This document shows positions 13,927 through 24,503 of a DNA stretch of 64,000 nucleotides, in pieces. The translations under genes and the position numbers were made by a program. Below the pieces are notes generated by a model. That model searched no databases. It had not been told where the DNA came from and saw only the letters and a list, made by a program, of their open reading frames with translations. The first letter of the stretch is position 1. Each line of letters begins with the position of its first letter. Origin of the DNA: Engraulis encrasicolus (lineage: Eukaryota > Chordata > Actinopteri > Clupeiformes > Engraulidae); NCBI RefSeq assembly GCF_034702125.1, contig NC_085872.1, positions 31,751,876-31,815,875 on the forward strand, in the 5' to 3' direction.

Positions 13927-14046
13927 CAATAACTGCCGAAGGGAAATCATATAATGGACTGGGACAATGCCAAAATCATACAGCAAGAGAACAACAGATA
14001 TCACCGTTGCATTTAACGAGTCAGTTGAGATCAGAAAGTGCAACCC
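13927..14046 (+). pseudogene. Penelope-like GIY-YIG, second fragment
   Basis: After the 816-bp insertion the frame reads MDWDNAKIIQQENN, matching the conserved W-D-x-A-x-(I/V)-(I/L)-x-x-E-x-N block of Penelope-like endonucleases. A change of frame then gives NESVEIRK, matching the K-E-(A/S)-(I/V)-x-I-R-(K/R) block. There are at least two frameshifts and an in-frame stop. It ends at a SINE insertion whose 14-bp duplication starts at 14033. Confidence 0.82.
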
Positions 14047-14248
14047 GGGGGGCGCTGTGGGGCAGCGCGCTAAGCCCCCCACATTTGGGCTTGCATGCCC
14101 ACCCTCGGGGACCCCGGTTCGAGTCCGGCCGTGGTCATTTCCCGATCCTCCCCTGTCTCTCTGCCCCATTCGCTTCCTGTCACCATCTTCGACTGTCCTG
14201 TCTAATAAAGGCATAAAAGCCCATAAAAATATATATATATAAAAAAAA
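14047..14248 (+). mobile_element. tRNA-derived SINE, copy 3, with intact duplication
   Basis: The head has a GCAGCGCGCTAAGC A-box region and a GGTTCGAGTCC B box. The body carries CCTGTCTCTCTGCCCCATTC and the tail is (AT)n then A9. It is flanked by AGAAAGTGCAACCC (14033-14046) and AGAAAGTGCAGCCC (14249-14262), a 14-bp duplication with one mismatch, as expected of LINE-driven retroposition. It is the only SINE here with clear ends and shows the full family structure. It interrupts the Penelope-like element. Confidence 0.92.
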
Positions 14249-14268
14249 AGAAAGTGCAGCCCAACCAC

Positions 14269-14950
14269 CATACCTGTCAACTTTGAGCTCCCAAAATCCG
14301 GGAAAATTCCCATATTTTAAGCCAAAATCCGGGAAATTTTCTAAAGGCCAAATTCTGACAGTCAACTGGATGACAGAGACGGATCACAACAGCGTGCGTG
14401 CAAAGACAGATCCTGTCTAAAATCCTTCAGAACACGCTTTACAGCATGGAAAAACAATGTAATGAAAACAAAACAATGACATGAGCGCAATGAGTTTCTT
14501 TCTGTTGTTTTGTCGCATAAGTTGTCTGTTCGTGCTGCTATAGCCTACAGGTTGTGATAAGGTTAATCGCATGAGTCGCTGTTCCGAGGCTGTTTTATGC
14601 GTTGCATGAACTGGCAGTTTCTGAGGAAAAGAGTGGGCGCACAAGCGTTAGAAAATGGAGCTCGAGGGTGACAGACAGCTCGTGTTTTCAAGGAACTTCA
14701 ATTCTTGGTGGCATCTGGCATACAATCTTCTGACAGGTAGCTTGATAAGCAAGACTCTCTCTCTTCAAGAGGGGGTGTGGCTCGTCGGACAGGGCCGTGG
14801 GTAGGCTATAGGCCTACTGGACCGACAGTGTTTTTTGATAATGTGAAAAATCCGGGATATTTCCGGGAAGAATGTCAAATCGGGAAGAAATCGGGAAATG
14901 AGTAAAAATTAGGGAGTTTCCCGGGAAATTAGGGATGGTTGACAGGTATG
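14269..14950. mobile_element. element with CATACCTGTCAAC ends, hAT-like
   Basis: Starts CATACCTGTCAAC and ends GTTGACAGGTATG. Flanks CCAACCAC (14261-14268) and TCAACCAC (14951-14958) form an 8-bp duplication with one mismatch. Near both ends are many CCGGGAAA-like words, possibly transposase sites. No coding capacity. It lies directly after the SINE and also splits the Penelope-like element. Confidence 0.82.
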
Positions 14951-14958
14951 TCAACCAC

Positions 14959-15033
14959 CATGAACAGGGATGAGGAGGCATACTGTACATGCTATCTCAC
15001 ACCTGGGCCACCATCCTGAGGCCACAACTCTAA
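14959..15033 (+). pseudogene. Penelope-like GIY-YIG, C-terminal fragment
   Basis: Reads TMNRDEEAY, then after a frame change LSHTWATILRPQL and a TAA stop at 15031. M-N-R-D-E-G-x-Y followed by L-S-H-x-(W/F) is the conserved C-terminus of Penelope-like endonucleases. This fixes the orientation (plus) and the end of the coding region. Confidence 0.85.
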
Positions 15034-15211
15034 CAGATGAGACCAACCTGTCAATATTGAGGGTCACACCTCCACAACATTAGCTGTTTTAAAGCACGTC
15101 ACACTTCAACATCCATGTGACCCTCTGTTAAAGATGGAAGTCTCACCGTCGAAGCATGTCAGGTAAAAGATAACAAACTTTTACATGTCTGAAACAAAAG
15201 AACTTGAATCG
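15034..15211 (+). mobile_element. Penelope-like element 3' end (right arm)
   Basis: Noncoding 3' end following the ORF; an inverted copy lies at 12812-12981. It contains CTCTGTTAAAGATGGAAG, then CACCGTCGAAGCATGTCAGG, laid out like a decayed hammerhead ribozyme (CTGATGA, stem II, GAAA, GTC). Such ribozymes are known in Penelope-like terminal repeats. Confidence 0.7.
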
Positions 15212-15225
15212 TTCAAATAACCTTA

Positions 15226-15715
15226 AGACATGAACGTCATACATCTATGTACTAATCTACTGTGTATATGAGCATATCGTGTCCCTTATGAAACGTATTT
15301 AATATAATTTCGGAGGGATCAGCAAATCTTGTTTGTTCTCCAAATCTTTGAAAAGGGTGGTTAGTTTAATGGATGGGAAAGGGATATTCAGTTAGGCTGA
15401 TGGTTAATCGCCATACAGAAAACATGGGCTATTAAGCAGCAACTGAGGGGAATCATCGCTAACAGATGAAAATGACTCTGGCCTGCTCTGTGCCCAGCTG
15501 AGGCATACGGTGAAAACACTGTGGTGTTTTGTAGGGCCGAAAGGTTAACACTGATTTAAAATGTTTTGGGAGCAATGTCTACCTGGAATAAACATTTCAG
15601 TGCACTCTGCACACCAAAACACATATTACTGCCAGCTATGCAGAGCCTACAGCACCAGCGTTTGTTTTCACAAATAAGTGTGCCAACACCAACACATGCT
15701 CTGCATACTGCATAG
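15226..15715. other. unassigned DNA
   Basis: No feature recognised. Confidence 0.5.
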
Positions 15716-15854
15716 ACACGAGCGCGAACACACACGCGAACACACACACAGGTGCGCACACGCGCACACACACACACAAAGACGCACACGCACGCACACG
15801 CACACACACTAACACACAAAGACACTCGCGCACGCACACGCACACACACACACA
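15716..15854. repeat. (CA)n/(CG)n imperfect microsatellite
   Basis: CA units interrupted by CGCG and AAAGACG words. Confidence 0.95.
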
Positions 15855-15959
15855 GATATCTAAACAGTAAATATTCATCTTCACATGATGGAATGCCATG
15901 CCAATCATAACACAACACCGGCCAAATTCACAATGTCATACTTTTCAGTGTTGATACAC

Positions 15960-16008
15960 AGAAAGAGAGGGAGAGAGAGAACGACAGAGAGAGAGAGAGA
16001 GAGAGACA

Positions 16009-16040
<32 letters not shown>

Positions 16041-16041
16041 A
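15960..16041. repeat. (GA)n microsatellite
   Basis: GA units with GACA interruptions. Confidence 0.95.
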
Positions 16042-16135
16042 AGGACGAATAATGGCGCCTACAAAATTGCAAGATTTTGTACAAGGAGCCATCCATATCC
16101 CCATCACAAGCGCAAACGTAATCACACATTATTGC

Positions 16136-16583
16136 AACATTACATCACACTTATGCTTTTATCTGAAGCAACTTACAAATATCTAGGTATTGGTTACAGT
16201 CCCTGGAGCAATATGGGGTTAGGTGCCTTGCTCAATGGCACCATGGCCATGGAGTGCGGCAGGGATTGGAAGGGTTGGACTTGAACCAGCAACCCTCTGT
16301 TCTAAACCCCTCCTTAAAGGGCAATGCCGGCCAGTTTGGACCCACACACCACGGCCAAAGCGTTCAAATGGGTTGTAATGCACGCTAGGAGCTTTAAAAC
16401 AGGTCAAATACCTGCCCAACGGGCCAGGGTTTAACCGAAAACAGTGCAATTGAACAACTTTGCGCAGCACGCATGAAAATTTCTCGCGGTTTCCCCTTTC
16501 ATCCTTTTCCCTGGGTCCACCCAAGATGGGATATGAATCCAAACTGGCCAGAATTGCCCTTTAACCATTAGACCACGGCTGCC
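16136..16583 (+). mobile_element. teleost-type interspersed repeat (ACATTACAT...GCTGCC family)
   Basis: Begins ACATTACATCACACTTATGC, continues TTACAGTCCCTGGAGCAATA, GGTGCCTTGCTCAA and ACTTGAACCAGCAACCCTC, and ends ACCATTAGACCACGGCTGCC. I recognise this as a very common fish interspersed repeat but cannot name it. Partial copies lie at 29753 and 32765. A TTAA MITE splits it at 16314. Confidence 0.7.
16318..16560. mobile_element. 243-bp MITE with TTAA duplication
   Basis: Inverted ends AGGGCAATGCCGGCCAGTTT and AAACTGGCCAGAATTGCCCT, flanked on both sides by TTAA (16314-16317 and 16561-16564). Removing the element and one TTAA restores the host repeat (AACCCCTCCTTAACCATTAG). TTAA target sites are characteristic of piggyBac and Kolobok superfamilies. 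No coding capacity. Confidence 0.9.
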
Positions 16584-16734
16584 AAGCTGCATGGCTTGCT
16601 TGCATGAATAAAGCAAACATTATGAATGCACGTCCAAAATGTGATAGGACCATCACAAACATTCACAGAAACATATAGCATCCCCGACGTGGACTGTGAC
16701 TTTGTCAACCACATAGCATACTATGGGCCTTTCC

Positions 16735-17205
16735 CATTTGGAATTTCCACCCCTACCCCTACGTCTTCCCCATGCCCCTCGTGCTTTCAAACGAAGCTGT
16801 AAGGTGTAGGGCTTGAAACGCAACCCCTACGAATTGAGATACCCAGAGAAAAGGGCCATCACACATTAGGACAGTGTTAAACTTAGTACAATGGAATAAT
16901 TATTACCACTTTAAAATTGTCAATTGCAGCAAAAATACTTAAATTTGAATACTGTTGTGGATGACTCGGCTTGCCGCCAATTTTTAAATGCATTCGCAAC
17001 GCATTCAGGGAAATCTGTCGTAGCCCTCCGTCGTGGAGTGTAGTGTCGGAAAATCTCCGTTCGGAGGGGTGGAAAGCCCTTCGCCTTTCCCCAACCCCTC
17101 TGTCTGAATGTGAATCGAGATGCCACTACCCCTACACGTGGACGCACAAAACGGAGGGGAAGGGGAAAGGCGTAGGGCTAAGGGGTGTAATGGGATTTAC
17201 CGAAA
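16735..17205. mobile_element. candidate inverted-repeat element, CCCCTACCCCTACG ends
   Basis: The left region ACCCCTACCCCTACGTCTTC is the approximate inverse of the right region GGGGAAAGGCGTAGGGCTAAG. Similar TACCCCTAC words lie inside. Exact ends and duplication not determined. Confidence 0.5.
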
Positions 17206-17215
17206 GTCTACAATC

Positions 17216-18461
17216 CCATGACACCATCTTAGCTGTTAAATGCATGTAAAACAAGACAGACACATTCATCATCCATGATCTTGTACAACCCTATAAGAGA
17301 GCGCCAATAACCTGCTGAGAAGGCTACAGAGGGAGAGGGAGCAACATCTTGTGCGGTAGCAGTAAGCCCCTTGGGTACAGAAAGTGCGGACTGTGAGGTC
17401 AGAGAGGTGTGCATAAGCACAGCAACCTTGTCTGGCAGGGAGCTAATCGCTGCCAGTGACTGATAAAGGTCTGAGCGCGTGCTGAGACATGACGGGCGAA
17501 AGCCGGGAACATGCCCACGGTCCTCTGATGTCTGTTTTTAGCGTGCGGCAGGTAGATATCTCCTCCTTGCCGACACAGACTGAGTTTGAAAATTAATTAC
17601 CATTGATGGAGATAACATGTTTTAGCGTCTGGCAAGAGCAGAGTGACTGTGTAATCTCACTGAAGGGAAACAGACCTCTACTAATAGGCCTACTGTGATT
17701 AACCCTTTAGTATTCTTTGGATTTTTCTTTGATCCAACCATATATACGTATAGGCCTTCAGTATATACGTATATGTACATAAATGTCCTACAGGCGTATG
17801 AAGTTCATTTATATGAACATTATAAAATTGCAGAGAGATATTAGCCTGATTATCATTAACGTTCAAATCTCTTCAAGACTTGGTCTGACCAAGAGCATAA
17901 GAATTAACATTTCCCAAACAGCATGGTTGACCCACCTCCCTTGGTTTGCTTTTGGTTGTTTGCTTCCCAACAAAGTGGGAGGAGTTCCCGTATTTTCGGT
18001 AAAAAATACATGATATGGACATGATTTCACCAGCTTAAAAGGTAGGTGTATTCCTTGTCATGTTTTGCATTTTTTTTCCTTTCTGTAGTGCTTACAGTGT
18101 GACAGGTCTTCACCAAAAGCCCGCCATTTTATCACCTGCTGGTCCTTATGATGGAGCCAAACTGTTAAAACATAGTAGAGAATGCAATTCGTCCTTACTA
18201 TGTGACAGTAGTTGAAGATCTCCCTTCAAAATATAATTCCCTGTTCCAACTTATTTGAGACGTGTTGCAGTTATCAAATTAGAAATGAGTACACATGTCC
18301 CCCAAAACAATATTTTCTCTCGGTTTTAACACTTAATATGTTGTCTTTTCACTATTCTCCATCTAATGAATGGATTGAATGTTTTGAAAATGATAGCCTT
18401 TTGATTCTATTCATAGTTTACCAATCGTCCCAAATTCACCAGAGTTGGGGTTTGAATTTGT
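17216..18461. other. unassigned DNA
   Basis: No gene recognised. The stretch 17560-17660 (GAAAATTAATTACCATTGAT) looks non-repetitive. Confidence 0.45.
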
Positions 18462-18618
18462 AGGGCTTTTTTTGCCTTTATTTTTGACGAGACAGTGGGG
18501 GAGAGACAGGAAACGAGTGGGGAGAGGGGGAAGGATCGGCAAATGACCTGGGCCGGAATCGAAACTGGGTTGCCGCCGTAGTAACTCTGTGTCCTACCGT
18601 TAGGCCACGGCAGGGCCA
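18462..18618 (-). mobile_element. tRNA-derived SINE, copy 4
   Basis: Minus-strand head GCCGTGGCCTAACGGTAGGA (A box), an imperfect B box GTTTCGATTCC, then the family body (CCACTCGTTTCCTGTCTCTC) and an AAAGGCAAAAAAAGC tail. Confidence 0.85.
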
Positions 18619-20107
18619 AGATTATCTCACTGATCTACAGTGTGTTTGTGTACATGTGTGAGGGAGAAAAGGTGTGACTAAGGCTGTGTATGTTTATTCC
18701 GACATGTGTACCTTGGCAGACCCGGTCGTTTTATTAAATTTTATTCTGGTGGTCATAGATTGAGCACCGTCTGGTTGAACCCATGCTGTGCCTTACTGTA
18801 AATATTTGATCTTCTCCTAAGATATTACCATGGTGCTTTGCACAATTTCACAGCAAACGCAGCATGGAATAAAAAGGTTAGAGGGTCCAAAGTCAAGAAA
18901 AAATATAAATGTGAAGTGAGGCAACAATATCACGTATTCTTGCTCCCCCGTTGGGCTGTAAAAACCTAATGGTAAGGGGAAGAGGGAGACGAGGTGGCCT
19001 GAAAGTAGCCTGGGCGAAAGCTGACAGGACATAGTCTGGAATAAGCTAAGAGGAATCCGTTTCCATGGAGGGTGGGAGATGGTCTGACTTTACTCTGCCA
19101 TTAATTAGAGTTACGAATTCAAATTAAAATTCAAAATGTGCTTTAATAGCATGACTGTTACAATGCAGTATTGCCAAAGCATACAAATAACAAGACAAAA
19201 GTGTGAATAGTGTTACCTTAACCAATGAATAGTGTTACCATAGCATTAGCTGGGCCCTACAGCTGCTGTACGGTGCTACTCTCAATTGAAAATACAGTAG
19301 TAGTAAGTGGTGACTGAAGGTGAAAAAATATTTATCTCATGGGACACAAAGAGTAATATTGATCCAGTCGGCACATTTGGTATGCCCACAAAAAACATTG
19401 ACGGGCGGAGTATGCGGACGGGAAAGCAAGCAGCTTCGAATGAATGGCAGCTGTTAGAAGAGAGATAACAAGTCATTTGCAATTGTCATAATACTTCTAA
19501 GAGGCACGTCAAGGCGATAAGATGTTTACATTGTTGATGACAAATGAATGCGGTGGTAAGCCCCTACTGAGCTGGATGAATAGTATGTCCATAGTGAGGT
19601 CACTGTTTTTAAACAGCTGATGACCTGGGCTTGATGGCCAACGGCTCAACAGGACGAAGGTCGAAAGGATTTGGCGTTGGAGATGTAACCCGCTGGTGGT
19701 TGTAGCCTTAAGTGGGAGGAGGGGTGGACTTTTACTTTGATGTCCGGCTAAGCGAAGTTATGAAGTCTCGTACCAGTGGCAAACTATCGTTTGATCTCAG
19801 TTGGTACCAGGGCACACGGTTGTTGGCACGCCAAGTAAAACGCTGCCTTGAATTCTGTTTGCAAAATACTGAAAGCACTGAAGTTTGTTCCAGTCACAAT
19901 CCGAAGTATCAGTACTAAGCCTGCCGGTATCTTGGTGAGTAGGCTGCGTGTCTTAATTGGGAGGTTTATGTTGCTGGGTTTGTGTATAATACTGACGCCA
20001 GTAATTGTTTTAGCAGTAGTGGGCATCCGAGGGAAGCCAGACAGACGCCGGCCGTGTGCCTTGAGAGAAGCGTGGCCAGGTATGAGCAGCCTGTTAGCAC
20101 ACGGCAT
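18619..20107. other. unassigned DNA
   Basis: No gene or element ends recognised. Confidence 0.45.
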
Positions 20108-20145
20108 ACACGCACGCACGCACGCACACACACACACACACACAC
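20108..20145. repeat. (CGCA)n/(CA)n microsatellite
   Basis: Short tract of ACGC then CA units. Confidence 0.9.
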
Positions 20146-21768
20146 TATCGCTCCATATTAACCCCGCTACCTCTGACTTGCGTTGTACTGAATTATTAAC
20201 GTTGCCTATGTTGTGTGGCATTGTAGGTGCGAGCCGCACCAACGGGGAAGAGGGGCCTTGAACAGAAGCTAGGGTTTGCCTCGTGCATCGTACAACAGGT
20301 AGGCTACAAGCCTGTAAAACTTGAATATGTCTGCTTCAGTCTGTTGGTTTCAAACGCTGCACATTGTGCATTCCATTCATTGTATTTTTGTTGTGTTTTA
20401 GGACCGGCACCAACAGAGAGTTTTGCTTAGTGTTTTATTACCTTTTCGTGTGTTTATGTTTGTTACGTTTTATTTTGTAAACCCTTTTCATTGAGTGCCT
20501 ACGGGTAACTGCGCAATACTGTGCTGTGTGTGAGCGGGGAGCATAACAGCTGGGTTTGTTGTGTGTTTCTTTTGGGGGAACTCCTCACTGGCGAGTGCCA
20601 TAATTATTAAATACATAGTGTGCAGTGGATACCATAGAGTGTAGTGGGTTGAATCCCCTGAGTGTATACATTTATCTGACTTGAGTCAGCTTGGTGTGAA
20701 CTACTGAATTACCTGGTTTGCAGTGGTGAAACATTTTGGTGTGAACTGCAGAGTTCGTTTAACCCTCCTTAATACTAGTGTGTAACCAGTGAGTGGGAAC
20801 CCCCCTTTTTTTCTTTGGTTGTCTATGCTCTCCAACCTGTGCCAATAGTGTGTGCCCGGTCAAGCCTTGTCCAACTTGCACTTGATTTTTACACAAGAAA
20901 AAGAAAGAGAAAATATTAAAGAAAATCATTTTAGAAACAAATTTTAAGAAACTATTCTCTATCTTCAATAAAAAGAATATTTGTACTGTGTCAGCACAAT
21001 CGGTTTCCTGCATGCTTTTCTTTGAGTTTTTATGGTAACAAAAGGTCACAGAAAGGACATTTTATCAACAGTGTATTGGTTACTTGAAGAGTCTTTCATC
21101 ACCTTCAGCAAACATGTTGATACAGTGTTGTAATAGCCTAGAAATCTAGACGACCCTAGTGGCTGCAAATTCAATCGCTGTATGGGTTTAGCTCGCTAGT
21201 GTTGGAAGCAAATGCAAGGGAAATTTTAACAGCTCAAGGAAGCGGGAAAACAATCACGCAGACATCCCACAGGAGCATGCAGATGTGCCGTTTATAGCAA
21301 AGAGGCTTGAGACAAGAGGGCTTACTCACGTCATAACGGCGTGGTACGAAATGATGGCGAGGGGAGTACGGAAAATGTATTCTTCTTCTACTGTCAGTAT
21401 TGGAAGCATCAGGGAAGCATGCAATGACAATACCGCGAGGGTCGGAGTGTGGAACAGGTCATAGGACAGTGTGAATGTTTGCCAGCTGTCCTTAATTACC
21501 CCAGCAATAACTGCTGACCAACAGCTGCCGTTAATTTGGCCACAAATTATCCATCATGGTGTCGCCCCCACTGATCATGCGCAAGGGAGTGCGGAAATTG
21601 TATCCATCTGACCAATGACCATGCGCAAGGGGTTAATTTTCCATCCACTCGTGTCTTTAGGCAACGCCCCCGTACTACACCGTGGCCAATGCATTTCCCC
21701 CCGAGAGATTGTTCTTCTGTTGAGTTTCTTTGGTTTATAGGGAAAGGAAAGGGAGACCAATGTCCTTA
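20146..21768. other. unassigned DNA with one dispersed-repeat word
   Basis: The word TAGCCTAGAAATCTAGACGA near 21135 recurs inverted near 54610 (CATCTAGATTTCTAGGCTAG), marking a dispersed repeat whose limits I cannot place. Nothing else recognised. Confidence 0.4.
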
Positions 21769-21995
21769 ATGGGGCACCTAAGTCACGCCCTCTACTTCCT
21801 TGTTCATGGGGCAGACAGTTGCTAAAAATTGAATGGAAGTGAACGAGGCGAGTCGTGTTGGACTTGTGGTGCAGAAGTGGAGGTCCAAGGTTTGGATTGT
21901 TGTCGAAAAAACACTCATTTCAAGCCCAGTAATTATTTTTTTATTCCCTCTGCCCCATGAACCAGGAAGTAGAGGGCGTGACTTAGGTGCCCCAT
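21769..21995. mobile_element. 227-bp MITE with 47-bp near-perfect inverted repeats
   Basis: Both ends begin ATGGGGCACCTAAGTCACG; the 47-base arms differ at one position. A 133-bp centre has no coding capacity. A clear target duplication is not visible, so the superfamily is open. Confidence 0.88.
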
Positions 21996-22148
21996 ATGGA
22001 ACACCCTCTCCACCCATGTAGGCCCATTGAGCTGCTGCTGCTTTCTTAACCCATTGATGCCTGATGTTGCGTTGGGCAACATTGGCCCTGGTGCCTGGAG
22101 CTGCATTACGCAACATTTAGGCTCATGAGATTTCAGACAACTTTACTA

Positions 22149-22751
22149 AGGGACTGTTCGTTATTTATTTTTGGGGTCGCCGGAAGATGTCCACCTTTGA
22201 TCGTCAAATTTTGCATGACCCTCCCCTAACGAGCTTCAAAACTTTGATGACCCTCCCCGCGACGCCGTCAAAAAAATGCATGACCCTCCCCTATGGAGAA
22301 GTAGTAAATAGCCCTATTCTACCTTATTTTTTATTTTTTTGACAAACGTTGATTGACCAACGCTACTGCTAGCTTACTGGATGTTATTGTAGGCGCCCTC
22401 TTGAAAACTATAGTAGTCTACTTCACGAACGCGGGGGCATTTCATACATTTATAATTTGATTTAGCTTATGATAACTTATGATAGCTCTTCGACACAACA
22501 GAACACAACGGGGTATGAATCTGTGATCAATTTTAGCTAAATGGAGAAGCGTTTCTGAGGCTATGTTACATCAAAGCATACAAACAAGGTAGGAATGCTT
22601 TTTTCTAATAAATGTGCCAAACATTTTTGGATGACCCTCCCCTAGCCAGCTTAAAAGAAATTGATGACCCTCCCCTCAGCAATGAAAAAAATGACGTGAC
22701 CCTCCCCTATTTTCTTCCGGTGACCCCGAAAATAAATAACGAACAGTCCCT
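22149..22751. mobile_element. 603-bp inverted-repeat element with internal TGACCCTCCCC repeats
   Basis: Ends AGGGACTGTTCGTTATTTA and its inverse; arms extend about 38 bp with two or three mismatches. Inside are six same-strand TGACCCTCCCC words, three in a left block (22212-22292) and three in a right block (22630-22710). The two blocks are direct repeats of about 80 bp. No coding capacity. Confidence 0.85.
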
Positions 22752-23187
22752 AAAAAAAATCTCTAATGAAAGATGAGGGTCTTAGCTTTTAATTGCAACT
22801 TAGTGCATAGTTGTATGTGTTTCAGAATCTGAGATATTTAGGTTTTTATAGGCTGAGGGCAGCTTTTCTTAAAAAGGGCTCAGGCATTCAGCACCCTTTT
22901 TTGCAGGTGCCTCAGGCGTCAATGGGATAAGCCAGAAGATACAATTGGCAATTTATATAAAGTCCTTAGTAAGGGACATAATGCAATAATTGCACAAAAC
23001 ACTCACATATTTCACAAACACCTCAAACACACACACACACACTGCTTGTGCATGTGTCCGTGTGTGTGTGTGTTTGTGTGTTGGCGCAGCGCAGTGCATG
23101 TGTGTGCGTGTTTGTTGGTGTGTTTTTGGGTGTTAATTTGTGGATCTGTCAGTCCAGGTATCAGGGTGGGTACTTTTCATTTATTTT
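22752..23187. other. unassigned DNA with short CA/TG tracts
   Basis: Short CA and TG runs at 23027-23130; nothing else recognised. Confidence 0.5.
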
Positions 23188-23358
23188 TATTTTTTTTGGG
23201 GGGGAGCTTTTTGCCACAATTTGACAGGGCAGTGAAGGTAATGACAGGAAGCCAGTGGGGAGAGAGAGATGGGGTCGGCAAAGGACCCGGCAGGGAATCA
23301 AACCCCGGTCGGCCGCACAACAGACGAGTGCCCCACCATCTGTGCCACAGTAGGGCCA
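23188..23358 (-). mobile_element. tRNA-derived SINE, copy 5
   Basis: Minus-strand head GGCACAGATGGTGGGGCACT (A box), GGGTTTGATTCC-like B box, and the family body. A short GGTACTT word flanks both sides and may be a target duplication. Confidence 0.85.
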
Positions 23359-23520
23359 CCAGGATTGGTACTTAATAGTGAGGGCTTGATGGCAAAGCAT
23401 TATGTTACAGTCGTTAACCATCTGTTGCACAAAGTTTACAAAGTCAAAGACTTCTGGCCGAAATCAACCAGACACACATGCCTACTTGATACTGTATTGG
23501 TTACATCCTCTCTCATTCTC

Positions 23521-23559
23521 TCACAAACACACATGCACGCACACACACACACATGCATG

Positions 23560-23606
<47 letters not shown>

Positions 23607-23637
23607 ACATGCATGCATACACACACACGCACGCACG

Positions 23638-23709
<72 letters not shown>
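23521..23709. repeat. (CA)n compound microsatellite
   Basis: CA tract with CATGCATGCATA and CGCA interruptions. The word ACACATGCATGCATACACAC occurs twice inside it. Confidence 0.97.
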
Positions 23710-23710
<1 letters not shown>

Positions 23711-23820
23711 TTGATTACTTTTATTTGGAGCCAGGAGACAAGCAATAAGGTACAAGATCCAAATAGTTTTGGATCTTGATCCACACAAACACACACACAC
23801 ACACACACTCATACACACAG

Positions 23821-24187
23821 CATAAATTATCTTCATCTTCGTTTCCTCTCGCTGCCTGACTTAAGCTATCTGTTTTTCTTACACTTGTGCAGATAATGAT
23901 TTGACCTTCACCGTGGCTGGAAGATTAATTCACAGTTGACTCTCTGGCAGTCTTTGATGTCAAAATTAGTCAAGCTTAGCAAATGCCCTTTTCCACAAAT
24001 GCAGCCATCACTTTTCATGTACATGCACACACACTACAAAAATGGCAAAAAAAAAAATGGCAAAAAGAAGAAAAAGGCAAAATATCTCATCCTGCAGTCC
24101 CTTTAAGTCCTTAGCACAGAGCCTACTGTATGCTAATCCTAACCCTAACCCTACTGTCACCAAAATGGTAATGGCTATGTCTGTTTC
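23821..24187. other. unassigned DNA
   Basis: Nothing recognised. A CCTAACCCTAACCCTA word at 24138 is too short to call telomeric. Confidence 0.5.
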
Positions 24188-24503
24188 TTAAAGTGATACT
24201 GTCCCATTTTTGGAAATAAGCTTATTTTACACCTTCCCTTGAGTTAAATAATAGGGTTTTACCGTTCTCCTACACTTTCAACAGTTCTCTGGGTATGGCG
24301 GTGCAAATTTTACCTCCATGCTAGCAGTTAACATTGAGTCCTATGAGACCAGTTAGCCGCCAGCTGGTCTCATAGGACTCAATGTTAACTGCTAGTTTGG
24401 AGGTAAAATTTGCACTGCTATAACCAGACAACGGTCGAAAGTACAGGAGAACGGTAAAACCCTATTATTTAACTCAAGGGGAGGTGTAAAATAAGCTAAT
24501 TTC
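24188..24503. mobile_element. foldback MITE, 290-bp hairpin, TTAA at left
   Basis: 24212-24503 is a near-perfect palindrome. The left arm runs GGAAATAAGCTTATTTTACA to CCTATGAGACCAGTTAGC, then a centre of a few bases, then the inverse of the whole arm. The left flank TTAAAGTGATACTGTCCC resembles a TTAA-type terminus; the right end looks truncated. No coding capacity. Confidence 0.88.

Noticed and set aside
20500..20900. LTR retrotransposon leader
   Set aside because: TG-rich composition suggested it, but there is no paired LTR, primer-binding site or coding remnant nearby.
22200..22710. CRISPR-like or tandem array of TGACCCTCCCC words
   Set aside because: Spacing is irregular, the host is a eukaryotic inverted-repeat element, and the words form two paired blocks.
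24130..24155. Interstitial telomere repeat
   Set aside because: Only two to three CCCTAA units; a similar short run at 9445 is equally unconvincing.
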